DNA of 7,573 nt. Source: Verrucomicrobiota bacterium. GTDB taxonomy: Bacteria > Verrucomicrobiota > Verrucomicrobiia > Limisphaerales > AV2. The notes under the pieces are model-generated. The model saw only the letters and a list, made by a program, of their open reading frames with translations. It was not told where the DNA came from and ran no database searches. Below, one piece after another: positions 1 to 5,890 of this stretch (positions are counted from its first letter, which is position 1; the number at the start of each line of letters is the position of its first letter). The position numbers were made by a program, and so were the translations under genes. Where the stretch lies: assembly GCA_003218935.1 (NCBI GenBank), contig QHPA01000106.1, positions 1 to 7,573 of the forward strand. The letters are read 5' to 3'.

Positions 1-628
1 TCCGGCTGTCGAATTTCATCTCCCAAAGCTCTTCGTCGAGACAACGGAGCACTCGCGGCAGGTCACGATCGCCGAGGGCGTCGCCCAGCGCGAAGGCGCG
101 CGCCTGCTTGTTGCGCGTGACCGCGGCCGTCACGTCGCTGACCTCGATCTCGGCGCGGTCGCCGACATACAGCGCGAGCTTTTCGACCTCGTTGTTCAAT
201 TGCCGGACGTTCGGGCCGATGCTCGCGACGAGCTCGGACAGCGCCTCGCCGGAAATCTTCTTGCCGAGCGAGTGGAGTTGACGAAGGGCGGCAGCTTCCG
301 CCTGGCTGACCCAATCGCGGTCGTCAATCGAAAGGCCCCCATGGTTTTCAACCGTGCCGATTTTTTCGAGTGTCTTGTAAAACGTCTTTCGCTTGTCCAC
401 CTTGCCGGCGCTGACGAGAAGACGCACGTTTTCCCAAGAAAACTCCTTCAATTCCTGCGCCAAATCAGCCAGCGATTCGGTCACCGCCTGCGCGCTCGCG
501 GCGCGTTCGTCGCCGAGAAAATTGCAGTTTTGGAACCAGACAACTTTGCTGCTGCCAAAAAACGGGAGCGTTTGCAGCGCTTCGCGAATTTTGCGGAGCG
601 CCTTCAGCGCTTCGCCGCTGTTGTTCAC
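1..628 (-). CDS. holA: DNA polymerase III delta subunit, partial at the C-terminus, 5' end abnormal
   Basis: The delta subunit opens the sliding clamp as part of the clamp-loader complex in the cytoplasm. The reading frame is open from the left edge to beyond 628. It carries a clear delta-like sequence: EALQTLPFFGSSKVVWFQ (the PFF...KVV strand), then VDKRKTFYKTLEK, then GPNVRQLNNEVEKLALY with the conserved asparagine-rich helix, then a helix around QARAFALGDAL near the edge. About 209 residues are visible of a usual 320-350. The frame stays open upstream of 628, but the first acceptable start I see is GTG at 628-626. Family members normally have about 40 more residues forming the first strand and helix, and these are absent here. 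An ATG at 675-673 overlaps the stop of the preceding gene (TGATG), where a coupled start would be expected, but its frame hits a stop at 627-625. The family call is firm; the start is uncertain. Confidence 0.85.
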   Translation of the reverse strand, partial: MNNSGEALKALRKIREALQTLPFFGSSKVVWFQNCNFLGDERAASAQAVTESLADLAQELKEFSWENVRLLVSAGKVDKRKTFYKTLEKIGTVENHGGLSIDDRDWVSQAEAAALRQLHSLGKKISGEALSELVASIGPNVRQLNNEVEKLALYVGDRAEIEVSDVTAAVTRNKQARAFALGDALGDRDLPRVLRCLDEELWEMKFDSR

Positions 629-674
629 AGCGGCGTCGCGACCGGGGATAACGACCTGGCGGCGGGTCCTGGCA

Positions 675-1130
675 TCAGGCCTCGGCTTCGCCGCCGTTTT
701 CGTTGATGCGTTCGAGCACTTCGGACATGTCTTCCACCTGCTCGAATAGCGAAGAGGAAACGTAGATGGGCTTCTTCAGGGCGGTCGCCAAGGCGATGCA
801 ATCACTGGGGCGGGCGTCGATCTCGACGATTTTGCGACCGAGCTCGTTCTGCTGCTGCAAAATCAGGCGCGCAAAGTAAGTCGAGTTTTTCAACTCGGTG
901 ATGACAACGCGTTCGGCGGTGATGTTGAACCCGCCAAAAATGCTGGCGATCAGGTCGTGCGTCAACGGCCGTTCCTTGGGGGTGTCACGCAGGAACATGC
1001 CGATGACCGCGCCCATGTTGTGCTCGACCTGGATGACGAAGACCTTCTCGTCATTGCCGACAAAAATCGCGCAACCGCTGTTGGCGGGCAGGATCCCCCG
1101 GATCTCGACAGGCACAACATCTTTTTTCAT
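675..1130 (-). CDS. Bifunctional nuclease family protein (DUF151/BFN)
   Basis: A 151-residue protein of the DUF151 (bifunctional nuclease) family. Plant and some bacterial homologues have been described with DNase and RNase activity, but the physiological role in most bacteria is unknown. Visible family marks are RPLTHDLI at residues 55-61, the glycine-rich FGGFNI at 65-70, and the hallmark DARPSDCIALA at 105-115 (usual form DARPSDAIALA). The rest is a beta-rich core with a short acidic tail (NENGGEAEA). Length is normal and no signal peptide is seen. The ATG at 1130-1128 has no Shine-Dalgarno sequence, and a promoter candidate lies directly upstream. Its stop codon overlaps an ATG by two bases (TGATG), so it is probably co-transcribed with the holA remnant downstream. 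The family assignment is sound; the nuclease activity is by homology only. Confidence 0.88.
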   Translation of the reverse strand: MKKDVVPVEIRGILPANSGCAIFVGNDEKVFVIQVEHNMGAVIGMFLRDTPKERPLTHDLIASIFGGFNITAERVVITELKNSTYFARLILQQQNELGRKIVEIDARPSDCIALATALKKPIYVSSSLFEQVEDMSEVLERINENGGEAEA

Positions 1131-1136
1131 ACCGTC

Positions 1137-1164
1137 AGTTTAGGCGAGGAACGCCAAAAGACAA
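1137..1164 (-). promoter_or_regulatory. Candidate promoter of the DUF151 gene, probably leaderless
   Basis: On the minus strand TTGTCT (1164-1159) and TAAACT (1142-1137) are separated by 16 bases; each matches its sigma-70-type consensus at 4 of 6 positions. Only six bases (GACGGT) separate the -10 box from the ATG at 1130, so transcription would start at or next to the A of the start codon. This is inference from a weak match, supported by the same geometry at other genes here. Confidence 0.35.
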
Positions 1165-1244
1165 GCCTAGTCTCCAAACGCGGAGCGGGGCGGAACGCAA
1201 CTTCGATCGGGTCGCTGCGGCTTCCCAATTCCTTGATTTGTTCG

Positions 1245-1274
1245 TTGCCAAGCCGGGAAAACCTCGCCCACTAT
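1245..1274 (+). promoter_or_regulatory. Candidate promoter of rfaE2
   Basis: TTGCCA (1245-1250, 5 of 6 matches to TTGACA) is followed after 18 bases by CACTAT (1269-1274, 3 of 6 matches). The ATG at 1282 follows seven bases later. The spacer contains AGCCGGGA, which also occurs in the spacer of the proximal guaB promoter candidate. The rest of the 151-base divergent gap (1131-1281) shows nothing else I can support. Confidence 0.28.
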
Positions 1275-1281
1275 TCGGCGC

Positions 1282-1767
1282 ATGAGCTTTCGGGACAAAA
1301 TCCTCTCGCTCGACGCCCTCCCCGCCTGGCGAAGCGCACTGCGCGCGCAAGGAAAGAAGCTGATCGTAACCAACGGCTGTTTCGACATCCTGCACGTCGG
1401 CCACGTGACTTACCTCGAAGCGGCGCGGCAACAGGCAGACGTGTTGCTGGTGGGATTGAACAGCGACGCCTCGGCGCGCCAGCTCAAGGGCAAAGGACGT
1501 CCGCTCAATCCCGAAAACGACCGGGCCGCCGTGCTGGCGGCACTCGAGGCGGTCGGTGCCGTTTGCATCTTTCCCGAACTGCGTGCGACGCATTTCCTCT
1601 CGCTCGCACAACCGGACGTCTATGTCAAAGGCGGCGATTTCAGCGTGGAGCAGTTGCCGAAAGAAGAGCGCGACGTCGTGGCAGGCTTGGGGGGGAGAAT
1701 TGTCACGATCGGATTTGTGCCGGGCAAATCGACGACGGCGCTGTTGGAGAAAATCGCACGAATCTGA
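1282..1767 (+). CDS. rfaE2: D-glycero-beta-D-manno-heptose 1-phosphate adenylyltransferase (HldE C-terminal-domain type)
   Basis: This cytoplasmic nucleotidyltransferase activates heptose 1-phosphate with ATP to give ADP-heptose, the precursor of the LPS inner core. The 161 residues form a stand-alone version of the C-terminal domain of E. coli HldE. Residues 28-41 carry the signature VTNGCFDILHVGHV with the catalytic HxGH at 38-41. LNSDASARQLKGKGRP (59-73) is the usual conserved block, YVKGGDF (114-120) is typical of the family, and GKSTT (148-152) stands where the ISSTT-like motif lies. The length fits a stand-alone adenylyltransferase. The partner kinase domain (rfaE1) is not fused and not in the window, so a split pathway is inferred. 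The ATG at 1282 lies shortly before the first conserved strand and lacks a Shine-Dalgarno sequence. guaB follows on the same strand after 177 bases. Confidence 0.92.
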   Translation: MSFRDKILSLDALPAWRSALRAQGKKLIVTNGCFDILHVGHVTYLEAARQQADVLLVGLNSDASARQLKGKGRPLNPENDRAAVLAALEAVGAVCIFPELRATHFLSLAQPDVYVKGGDFSVEQLPKEERDVVAGLGGRIVTIGFVPGKSTTALLEKIARI

Positions 1768-1824
1768 ATGTCCTCCATCGGCGTTGCTGCTCTCTGTTCG
1801 AGCTTATCCATCTTCGTTCATAAA

Positions 1825-1830
1825 TATAAT
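1825..1830 (+). promoter_or_regulatory. Candidate distal -10 box upstream of guaB
   Basis: A perfect TATAAT (1825-1830) sits in an AT-rich island (TTCATAAATATAATGTG) within otherwise GC-rich DNA, 115 bases before the guaB ATG. No convincing -35 box is present at 16-18 bases; the nearest sequences (GCTTAT, CTTATC) match poorly. If used, the transcript would have a leader of about 108 bases containing the 11-bp tandem repeat. I saw no recognisable riboswitch in that leader. Confidence 0.4.
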
Positions 1831-1887
1831 GTGCGCCGAACGCAAAAACCGGACATAGTTAATGGGCTTCGAGCCATTCGGCAGTGT

Positions 1888-1909
1888 CCTAACTTATTCC
1901 TAACTTATT
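1888..1909 (+). repeat. Two-copy 11-bp tandem repeat upstream of guaB
   Basis: CCTAACTTATT occurs twice head to tail with no mismatch (1888-1898 and 1899-1909), followed at once by CTTGCC. It ends just before the TTGCCA -35 candidate at 1911. The unit is far richer in A and T than the flanks. Its position directly upstream of a -35 box would suit a regulator binding site on one face of the helix, since 11 bp is close to one turn, or an UP-like element. Function is inferred only. Confidence 0.75.
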
Positions 1910-1910
1910 C

Positions 1911-1939
1911 TTGCCACAAAAAGCCGGGACCGACATTAT
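1911..1939 (+). promoter_or_regulatory. Candidate proximal guaB promoter, probably leaderless
   Basis: TTGCCA (1911-1916, 5 of 6 matches) and CATTAT (1934-1939, 4 of 6 matches) are separated by exactly 17 bases. Five bases later comes the guaB ATG at 1945, so the mRNA would begin at about the start codon. No Shine-Dalgarno sequence precedes the ATG, which fits. The 11-bp tandem repeat abuts the upstream side of the -35 box. Confidence 0.4.
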
Positions 1940-1944
1940 CCGAC

Positions 1945-3510
1945 ATGGCAGTCAAGCAAGAGTTCAACCCTATCGACGCCGAGTTCTACCTGCCGGCCGC
2001 CGCGTTTTTCACGGCGCATCGCAGCCTGGCCCTCACTTACGATGACATCACATTGGCCACGCTTTATTCCGAGATCCTCCCGCGCGACACCCAGCTTGAT
2101 GTCCAGCTGGCGGAAGGGCTGAACCTCAACATTCCGGTCATTTCGGCGGACATGGACACGGTGACCGAGGCGCGCATGGCCATCGCGATGGCGCTCAACG
2201 GCGGGTTGGGCCTCATCCACTACAACATGCCGGAGAAACAGCAGCTCTCCGAGTTGAGCCGGGTGAAGAACCACGTGCACGGATTGATCCAGGACCCGAT
2301 CAAAGTCGCGCCTGAGCAACTCATCGGCGAAGTGCTGGAAATGATCGAAAAACGGAAATTCGCTTTCGGCACGTTTCCGGTCGTGGACGCCGACGGTAGA
2401 TTGGTCGGTCTGCTTTCGGGCCACGTCGTGAAGCCGCGTTACTCGAAACGCAAAGTGGCCGAGGCGCTCACGCCGCGGAACCAGGTTCACGCCATCAAAC
2501 AACAGGAACTGGGCACTAACCCGGTCGCTCGCGCCGACAAATTCTTTACCGACCACCCTGGCATCCACAAATTGCTCGTGGTGGATGAAGAAGATCGTTT
2601 GCGCGGCCTGTTCACGATGAGCGACGTGGAGCGCATCACGCAGGAACGCAGCGCACAGTTTAAACCAGCGCGTGACTCGCGTTTCCGACTCCTCTGCGGC
2701 GCCGCCGTGTCGGCCACGCGCAACGCGTTCGGCGACCTCGATCGTGAGCGTATCCTGACACATGTACAAGCTCTCGCGGAACGCGGTGTGGACGTTGTCG
2801 CCGTCTCCACCGCCCACGGATACAGCAAGGGCGTGGGTGAAACCGTCAAAATGCTGCGCGACGCGCTGCCACGTCTGCCCCTCATCGCCGGCAACGTGAC
2901 CAGCGCAGCGGGCGTTGAGTATCTGGCTGATTGCGGCGCCCACGCCATCAAGATTGGCCAGGGACCGGGTTCCATCTGCACCACACGCATCGTCGCCGGG
3001 GTCGGTATTCCACAACTCACCGCGCTTCACGTCTGTTCGCGCGCGGCGGAACAGAAAGGAGTGACGATCATCGCCGACGGCGGCATCACCAAGTCCGGCG
3101 ACATCGTCAAGGCACTCACGCTGGCGCACGCGGTCATTTGCGGCGGCTTGTTCGCGGGTTGTCCTGAAGCGCCCGGACAGATGATGGAGATTGGCGGCAA
3201 ATTGTACAAACAATATCGCGGCATGGGGAGCGGTGCTGCCATGAAGGCCGGTTCGGCGGCGCGTTACGGTCACTTGACCGACAACACGCAAAAGCTCGCG
3301 CCTGAAGGCGTCGAAGCGCTCAAGGAAGTATCCCCGTCGCTTGATCTGGTCCTGACCCAGTTGATCGGCGGGATCCAGTCCGGCATGGGCTACCTCGGCG
3401 CGGCAAATCTGGCCCAACTCCGCGAGAAGGCCCGTTACATCCGCGTCAGCCCCGCCGGCATGCGCGAGGCCGCGCCGCACGACGTGGTCGAAGTCAAGAC
3501 GGGAAGCTGA
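1945..3510 (+). CDS. guaB: IMP dehydrogenase with a CBS-domain pair
   Basis: IMP dehydrogenase oxidises IMP to XMP with NAD+, the committed step to GMP, in the cytoplasm. The 521-residue product starts its (beta/alpha)8 barrel at LTYDD (30-34) and [10 protein letters not shown] (67-76). A CBS pair occupies about 115-235. The barrel then resumes with AGNVTSAAG (315-323), the catalytic loop GPGSICTTR with Cys345, [11 protein letters not shown] (377-387), YRGMGSG (424-430) and the flap Arg440-Tyr441. These separate it from GMP reductase, which lacks the CBS pair. Odd points: the first residue of the DSSHG/DTAHG motif is Ser288, and the phosphate-binding GS of the GSMLAG segment is Gly400-Gly401. 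The frame is open back to an ATG at 1768, directly after the rfaE2 stop, but those 59 residues look non-coding, so ATG 1945 is preferred. E. coli GuaB has 488 residues. Confidence 0.93.
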   Translation: MAVKQEFNPIDAEFYLPAAAFFTAHRSLALTYDDITLATLYSEILPRDTQLDVQLAEGLNLNIPVISADMDTVTEARMAIAMALNGGLGLIHYNMPEKQQLSELSRVKNHVHGLIQDPIKVAPEQLIGEVLEMIEKRKFAFGTFPVVDADGRLVGLLSGHVVKPRYSKRKVAEALTPRNQVHAIKQQELGTNPVARADKFFTDHPGIHKLLVVDEEDRLRGLFTMSDVERITQERSAQFKPARDSRFRLLCGAAVSATRNAFGDLDRERILTHVQALAERGVDVVAVSTAHGYSKGVGETVKMLRDALPRLPLIAGNVTSAAGVEYLADCGAHAIKIGQGPGSICTTRIVAGVGIPQLTALHVCSRAAEQKGVTIIADGGITKSGDIVKALTLAHAVICGGLFAGCPEAPGQMMEIGGKLYKQYRGMGSGAAMKAGSAARYGHLTDNTQKLAPEGVEALKEVSPSLDLVLTQLIGGIQSGMGYLGAANLAQLREKARYIRVSPAGMREAAPHDVVEVKTGS

Positions 3511-3574
3511 ACACAGCGGAGTGCGCCGTCACTGGAGACTCCATTGCACAGCACGCCACTCCTCCCTCATTCCA

Positions 3575-3799
3575 TCAGAACTTGAATACCTTGTTTGTGG
3601 TTCCGCATTGCGGACAGCGCGAGCGATCCACATCCGCGTCGTCGGTGTAAACGAACGCGCATTTCTCGCAGCGGAAAATGTTGTCCTCACTGGGGGTTGG
3701 TTCGAACCGTTTGCGGCGAAGCTCGTAATAAACAGCCACGCCACCCAGCGCCGCAAGGAGGATGAACACGTAGAGGAAAAACAGTTTGTCAGGGGTCAT
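3575..3799 (-). CDS. Small membrane-anchored zinc-ribbon protein, function unknown
   Basis: A 74-residue protein I cannot assign to a named family. It has one hydrophobic segment (about residues 6-24, LFFLYVFILLAALGGVAV), then basic residues (ELRRKR) that suggest an N-out or periplasmic tip and a cytoplasmic C-terminus. The tail holds a CxxC-14-CxxC zinc ribbon (Cys44, Cys47, Cys62, Cys65) and ends NKVFKF. A zinc-ribbon tail like this could bind a protein or nucleic acid, but nothing in the sequence says which. The ATG at 3799 overlaps the stop of the TonB-like gene as ATGA, so it is the last gene of the Exb/Tol-type operon. An in-frame upstream ATG at 3874 would add 25 residues inside the TonB-like gene and seems less likely. 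Confidence 0.75.
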   Translation of the reverse strand: MTPDKLFFLYVFILLAALGGVAVYYELRRKRFEPTPSEDNIFRCEKCAFVYTDDADVDRSRCPQCGTTNKVFKF

Positions 3800-4602
3800 G
3801 GCGGAGGTCTGGCGGCCGGGCTGTTGCTTGCGGGCATTTCGAGCGTGACCCATCGGAAAATAATTGTGCCCCACGTCAGCTCCAACGCGTTACGCGGCAA
3901 AGCCCGGTCGGTACCCACGACGGGTTTGAAGCGCATCGATTTTGCCAGGTCGAGCGCGCGTTCATCCGCCGTTTCGGAACCGCTGCCGGAAAGCTGGACC
4001 GGCGAAAACACAAAACCCAGCCGGTCAACGCATACCTGCACCACCGTGTTGGTCAGGATGTTCGTGTGAGGAATCGACAAGACTTCCAGTGGCGTGAGCA
4101 ATTCGCGTTTGGCCAGATCGCCCTCGATCCGGAACGTTGATGTTGCCGGCATGGGCACCGGCGAAAATCCCACTTCGCTCAGCCTCGGCGCCGGTTTATC
4201 GGCGAGCAAACCGGGACCGACGACGTTGGTACGAACGAATTCCGCGAAGGTCGCGCCCAGTTCGGCCACCGGCGGAGCCAGCGAGCGCGTGGGCTCAGTC
4301 CAGTCTCGCGATTGGTGTTGCAGCGGCGGCGCTGTGATCCAGGCCGGACCGGAAAAGCCGCGCGGGTCGGGCAACGCCACGAGCGTCGGGTCATCGATGT
4401 TCAGCAATTCGGCGATGGCGCTGCCCGGTGGCGCTTCGGCGACGAGTTGAACCGTGGTGGTTGAATCGGGCCGGAGCGGGACGATCGGTTTGCGCTCGGA
4501 AAGCCAGAAAATCAATCCCACTTGCGCGAGCGTCAGGAGCAAGACCGCGCCCGACCAGCGGCCGCGCGACCAGGGCAGCGGAACTGACGCGGGGGCATTC
4601 AT
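3796..4602 (-). CDS. TonB-like energy transducer (TonB C-terminal-type domain)
   Basis: A 268-residue protein with the layout of a TonB-type transducer: a short cytoplasmic basic N-terminus (WSRGRW), one membrane anchor (about 18-35), a long proline-containing periplasmic linker (about 40-180), and a C-terminal domain. The last part (about 186-228) reads NTVVQVCVDRLGFVFSPVQL, then SGSGSETADERALDLAKSMR and FKP. This fits the TonB_C pattern: a beta strand, VDxxG, a serine/glycine turn, an Asp-Ala helix, and RFxP. In such systems the protein carries energy from the ExbB/ExbD motor to outer-membrane partners. No typical Pro-Glu/Pro-Lys repeat is present, so the linker is unusual. It lies downstream of ExbB and ExbD genes with ATGA overlaps at both ends. 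The alternative is a TolA-like or clade-specific periplasmic partner; I could not tell them apart by eye. Confidence 0.72.
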   Translation of the reverse strand: MNAPASVPLPWSRGRWSGAVLLLTLAQVGLIFWLSERKPIVPLRPDSTTTVQLVAEAPPGSAIAELLNIDDPTLVALPDPRGFSGPAWITAPPLQHQSRDWTEPTRSLAPPVAELGATFAEFVRTNVVGPGLLADKPAPRLSEVGFSPVPMPATSTFRIEGDLAKRELLTPLEVLSIPHTNILTNTVVQVCVDRLGFVFSPVQLSGSGSETADERALDLAKSMRFKPVVGTDRALPRNALELTWGTIIFRWVTLEMPASNSPAARPPP

Positions 4603-5036
4603 CGGGCCGCATTCGTCCGCGTCGGTGCCATCAAGGGACGGGCAACCAGCCAGGCCTTCCTCACTCCCGCTTCGCGCGCCAGTCCGGCGAGCACGTTCAT
4701 GATGGTGTCATACGGCACGCTTTTATCGACCATCAGCACCAGGGGCGGCGGTTCTTTGCTTTCGCGCACGGCTTTGTGCAGCTCGAGCTGCAGTTCGTTG
4801 GTATTGATGAGCTGATTGCGGAAGTAAAACCGGCCGTTGCGATCCACCGCCACCGCGATCGGCCGGCCGGTGACACCGGACAAATCGGCCGCTTCCGGCA
4901 AGTCGATGGGCACGCCCGGCAAGAAGACCAGCGACGAATTCAGCAACAGAAAGATCGCGACCAGAAACAAGACGCCGACAAAGGGCGAGGCGTCGAGCTG
5001 CCCACAAAAAATCCTGGCATGGCGCGGGAATTTCAT
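4599..5036 (-). CDS. exbD: ExbD/TolR-family biopolymer transport protein lacking the membrane Asp
   Basis: A 145-residue inner-membrane protein with the ExbD/TolR layout: a short cytoplasmic tail (MKFPRHARIFCGQLD), one membrane segment (about 17-38), PGVPIDLPEA (40-49) just outside, and a periplasmic domain. That domain includes NELQLELHKAV (80-90) and VDKSVPYDTIMNVLAGLAREAGV (103-125), a standard family block. Normally ExbD works with ExbB and carries an essential Asp in the membrane (E. coli D25, motif PFIDVMLVLL). Here the aligned text is SPFVGVLFLV, so Gly21 stands at that place. The nearest acidic residue is Asp15, at the membrane boundary. This may be a clade variant with a different proton route or a non-motor role. 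Start and stop form ATGA overlaps with exbB and the TonB-like gene. Confidence 0.88.
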   Translation of the reverse strand: MKFPRHARIFCGQLDASPFVGVLFLVAIFLLLNSSLVFLPGVPIDLPEAADLSGVTGRPIAVAVDRNGRFYFRNQLINTNELQLELHKAVRESKEPPPLVLMVDKSVPYDTIMNVLAGLAREAGVRKAWLVARPLMAPTRTNAAR

Positions 5037-5659
5037 TGGCTGTTTTGATGCGTCGTGTCCGCGATAATGTGCAGGATTTCGGTCGAGGCCTTCTCCATGT
5101 CAAGCACGATGCTGTTGACGCGATTGACAAGATAATTGTAGCCGGCGTAAGTGGGAATCGCCACGGCCAGGCCCGCCGCCATGCAAATCAGCGATTCCCA
5201 GATGCCCCCTGCGAGCAGATTGGGCGTGGCGAACGGCCCCTCCTGCTGCAGCTTAAGGAAAATTTTCAGAAAACCCATCACCGTGCCAAGCAACCCCATC
5301 AGCGGCGCAATCTGCGCGATGGTGGCCAACAGATTCAACTTGTCCTCCAGCCGCGGCACTTCGAGAAGGCCGGCTTCCTCCAGCGAGTCACGAACTCCTT
5401 CCCTGCCCCGGTCGCGATTCAGGATGGCGGTCTTAACGAGCCGAGCCACCGGCCCCGGAGTCGCGTCGCAGATCGAAAGCGCCTCCACGACGTTATCACG
5501 CTTGAGCACATTGCGCACGCCGTTGAGGAACTCGGCGGAATTGATTTGCGCGCGATGATAATGCAGCAGGCGCTCGACGAATACCACCATGACCACCGCA
5601 CTCATGATCAGCAACAGCCACGTCATCAGCCCGCCGCGCTCCAGCAGAATCGGTAACAT
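5033..5659 (-). CDS. exbB: MotA/TolQ/ExbB proton-channel family protein
   Basis: A 208-residue inner-membrane protein, the stator subunit of an Exb/Tol motor that normally couples the proton gradient to ExbD and TonB/TolA. It has three hydrophobic segments at about 10-29, 108-134 and 150-176. Family hallmarks are IAPLMGLLGTVMGF (117-130) and GGIWESLICMAAGLAVAIP (151-169) followed by TYAGYNYL. Thr126 aligns with E. coli ExbB T148 and Glu155 with E176. Met160 stands at the position of T181, a polar residue thought to line the proton path. Length is close to E. coli ExbB (244), but the N-terminal periplasmic part is short, as in many ExbB/TolQ homologues. It is the first gene of a four-gene operon, and its stop overlaps the exbD start as ATGA. 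The upstream promoter candidate leaves almost no leader. Confidence 0.9.
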   Translation of the reverse strand: MLPILLERGGLMTWLLLIMSAVVMVVFVERLLHYHRAQINSAEFLNGVRNVLKRDNVVEALSICDATPGPVARLVKTAILNRDRGREGVRDSLEEAGLLEVPRLEDKLNLLATIAQIAPLMGLLGTVMGFLKIFLKLQQEGPFATPNLLAGGIWESLICMAAGLAVAIPTYAGYNYLVNRVNSIVLDMEKASTEILHIIADTTHQNSQ

Positions 5660-5665
5660 GGCGTT

Positions 5666-5693
5666 GTTATAGAGTTCAAAGTTTAAAGTTCAA
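5666..5693 (-). promoter_or_regulatory. Candidate exb-operon promoter with its -35 box inside a heptamer repeat
   Basis: On the minus strand TATAAC (5671-5666, 5 of 6 matches) lies 16 bases downstream of TTGAAC (5693-5688, 4 of 6 matches). Six bases separate the -10 box from the exbB ATG at 5659, so the transcript would be leaderless. The -35 hexamer is part of a 7-bp tandem repeat that reads TTTGAAC on this strand, so other copies offer -35 boxes in 7-base steps. Confidence 0.42.
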
Positions 5694-5704
5694 AGTTCAA
5701 AGTT
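5674..5704. repeat. Four-copy heptamer tandem repeat (GTTCAAA)n
   Basis: Head-to-tail units are GTTCAAA (5674-5680), GTTTAAA (5681-5687, one change), GTTCAAA (5688-5694) and GTTCAAA (5695-5701), followed by a partial GTT. It lies in the 231-base divergent gap between exbB and hpt. The remainder of the gap (5705-5890) holds no gene I can support, only a weak promoter candidate for hpt. From memory, similar intergenic microsatellites are frequent in verrucomicrobial genomes. Confidence 0.85.
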
Positions 5705-5824
5705 GGTTGTTGCCCAGGGGAGCCAGCCAGCTGCCCGCGGTTGTCTGCTTTAACTCAACCAACACCCGAGAGCGGACTGCGCTCCGACTTTCCGGCTTGC
5801 TTCCGCGTCCAACTCTCGAAATCG

Positions 5825-5853
5825 TTGACGCATGGAAAAGCCTCATCAATTAC
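5825..5853 (+). promoter_or_regulatory. Weak candidate promoter of hpt-moaD-moaE
   Basis: TTGACG (5825-5830, 5 of 6 matches) is followed after 17 bases by AATTAC (5848-5853, 3 of 6 matches). Transcription would start about 30 bases before the hpt ATG at 5891. The -10 box is poor, so the assignment is weak, and no Shine-Dalgarno sequence is seen before the ATG. Confidence 0.22.
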
Positions 5854-5890
5854 GCGAACCCGAGGCAGAAGATCCTCAACGAACACTGAA

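Noticed and set aside
1768..1944. In-frame 59-residue N-terminal extension of guaB starting at an ATG directly after the rfaE2 stop codon.
   Set aside because: The segment has no IMPDH-like content, contains the AT-rich TATAAT island and the 11-bp tandem repeat, and the known fold begins about 30 residues after ATG 1945.
1936..3480. A 514-codon open frame on the minus strand opposite guaB.
   Set aside because: It is a GC-rich antisense shadow of a clear IMP dehydrogenase; its translation has no family-like motifs and is full of His, Arg and Asp as expected from the reverse frame.
3518..3562. Possible bidirectional terminator in the gap between guaB and the convergent zinc-ribbon gene (outer stem GGAGTG/CACTCC, inner TGGAG-A-CTCCA).
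   Set aside because: The outer stem is 6 bp with a 33-base loop, the inner stem has a one-base loop, and no T-run follows on either strand.
5707..5889. A 60-codon TTG-initiated open frame (ending YANPRQKILNEH) that stops one base before the hpt ATG.
   Set aside because: I recognise no family, the start is TTG with no ribosome binding site, and it fills promoter territory. It could be a small upstream ORF or gene remnant, but the support is too weak to annotate.
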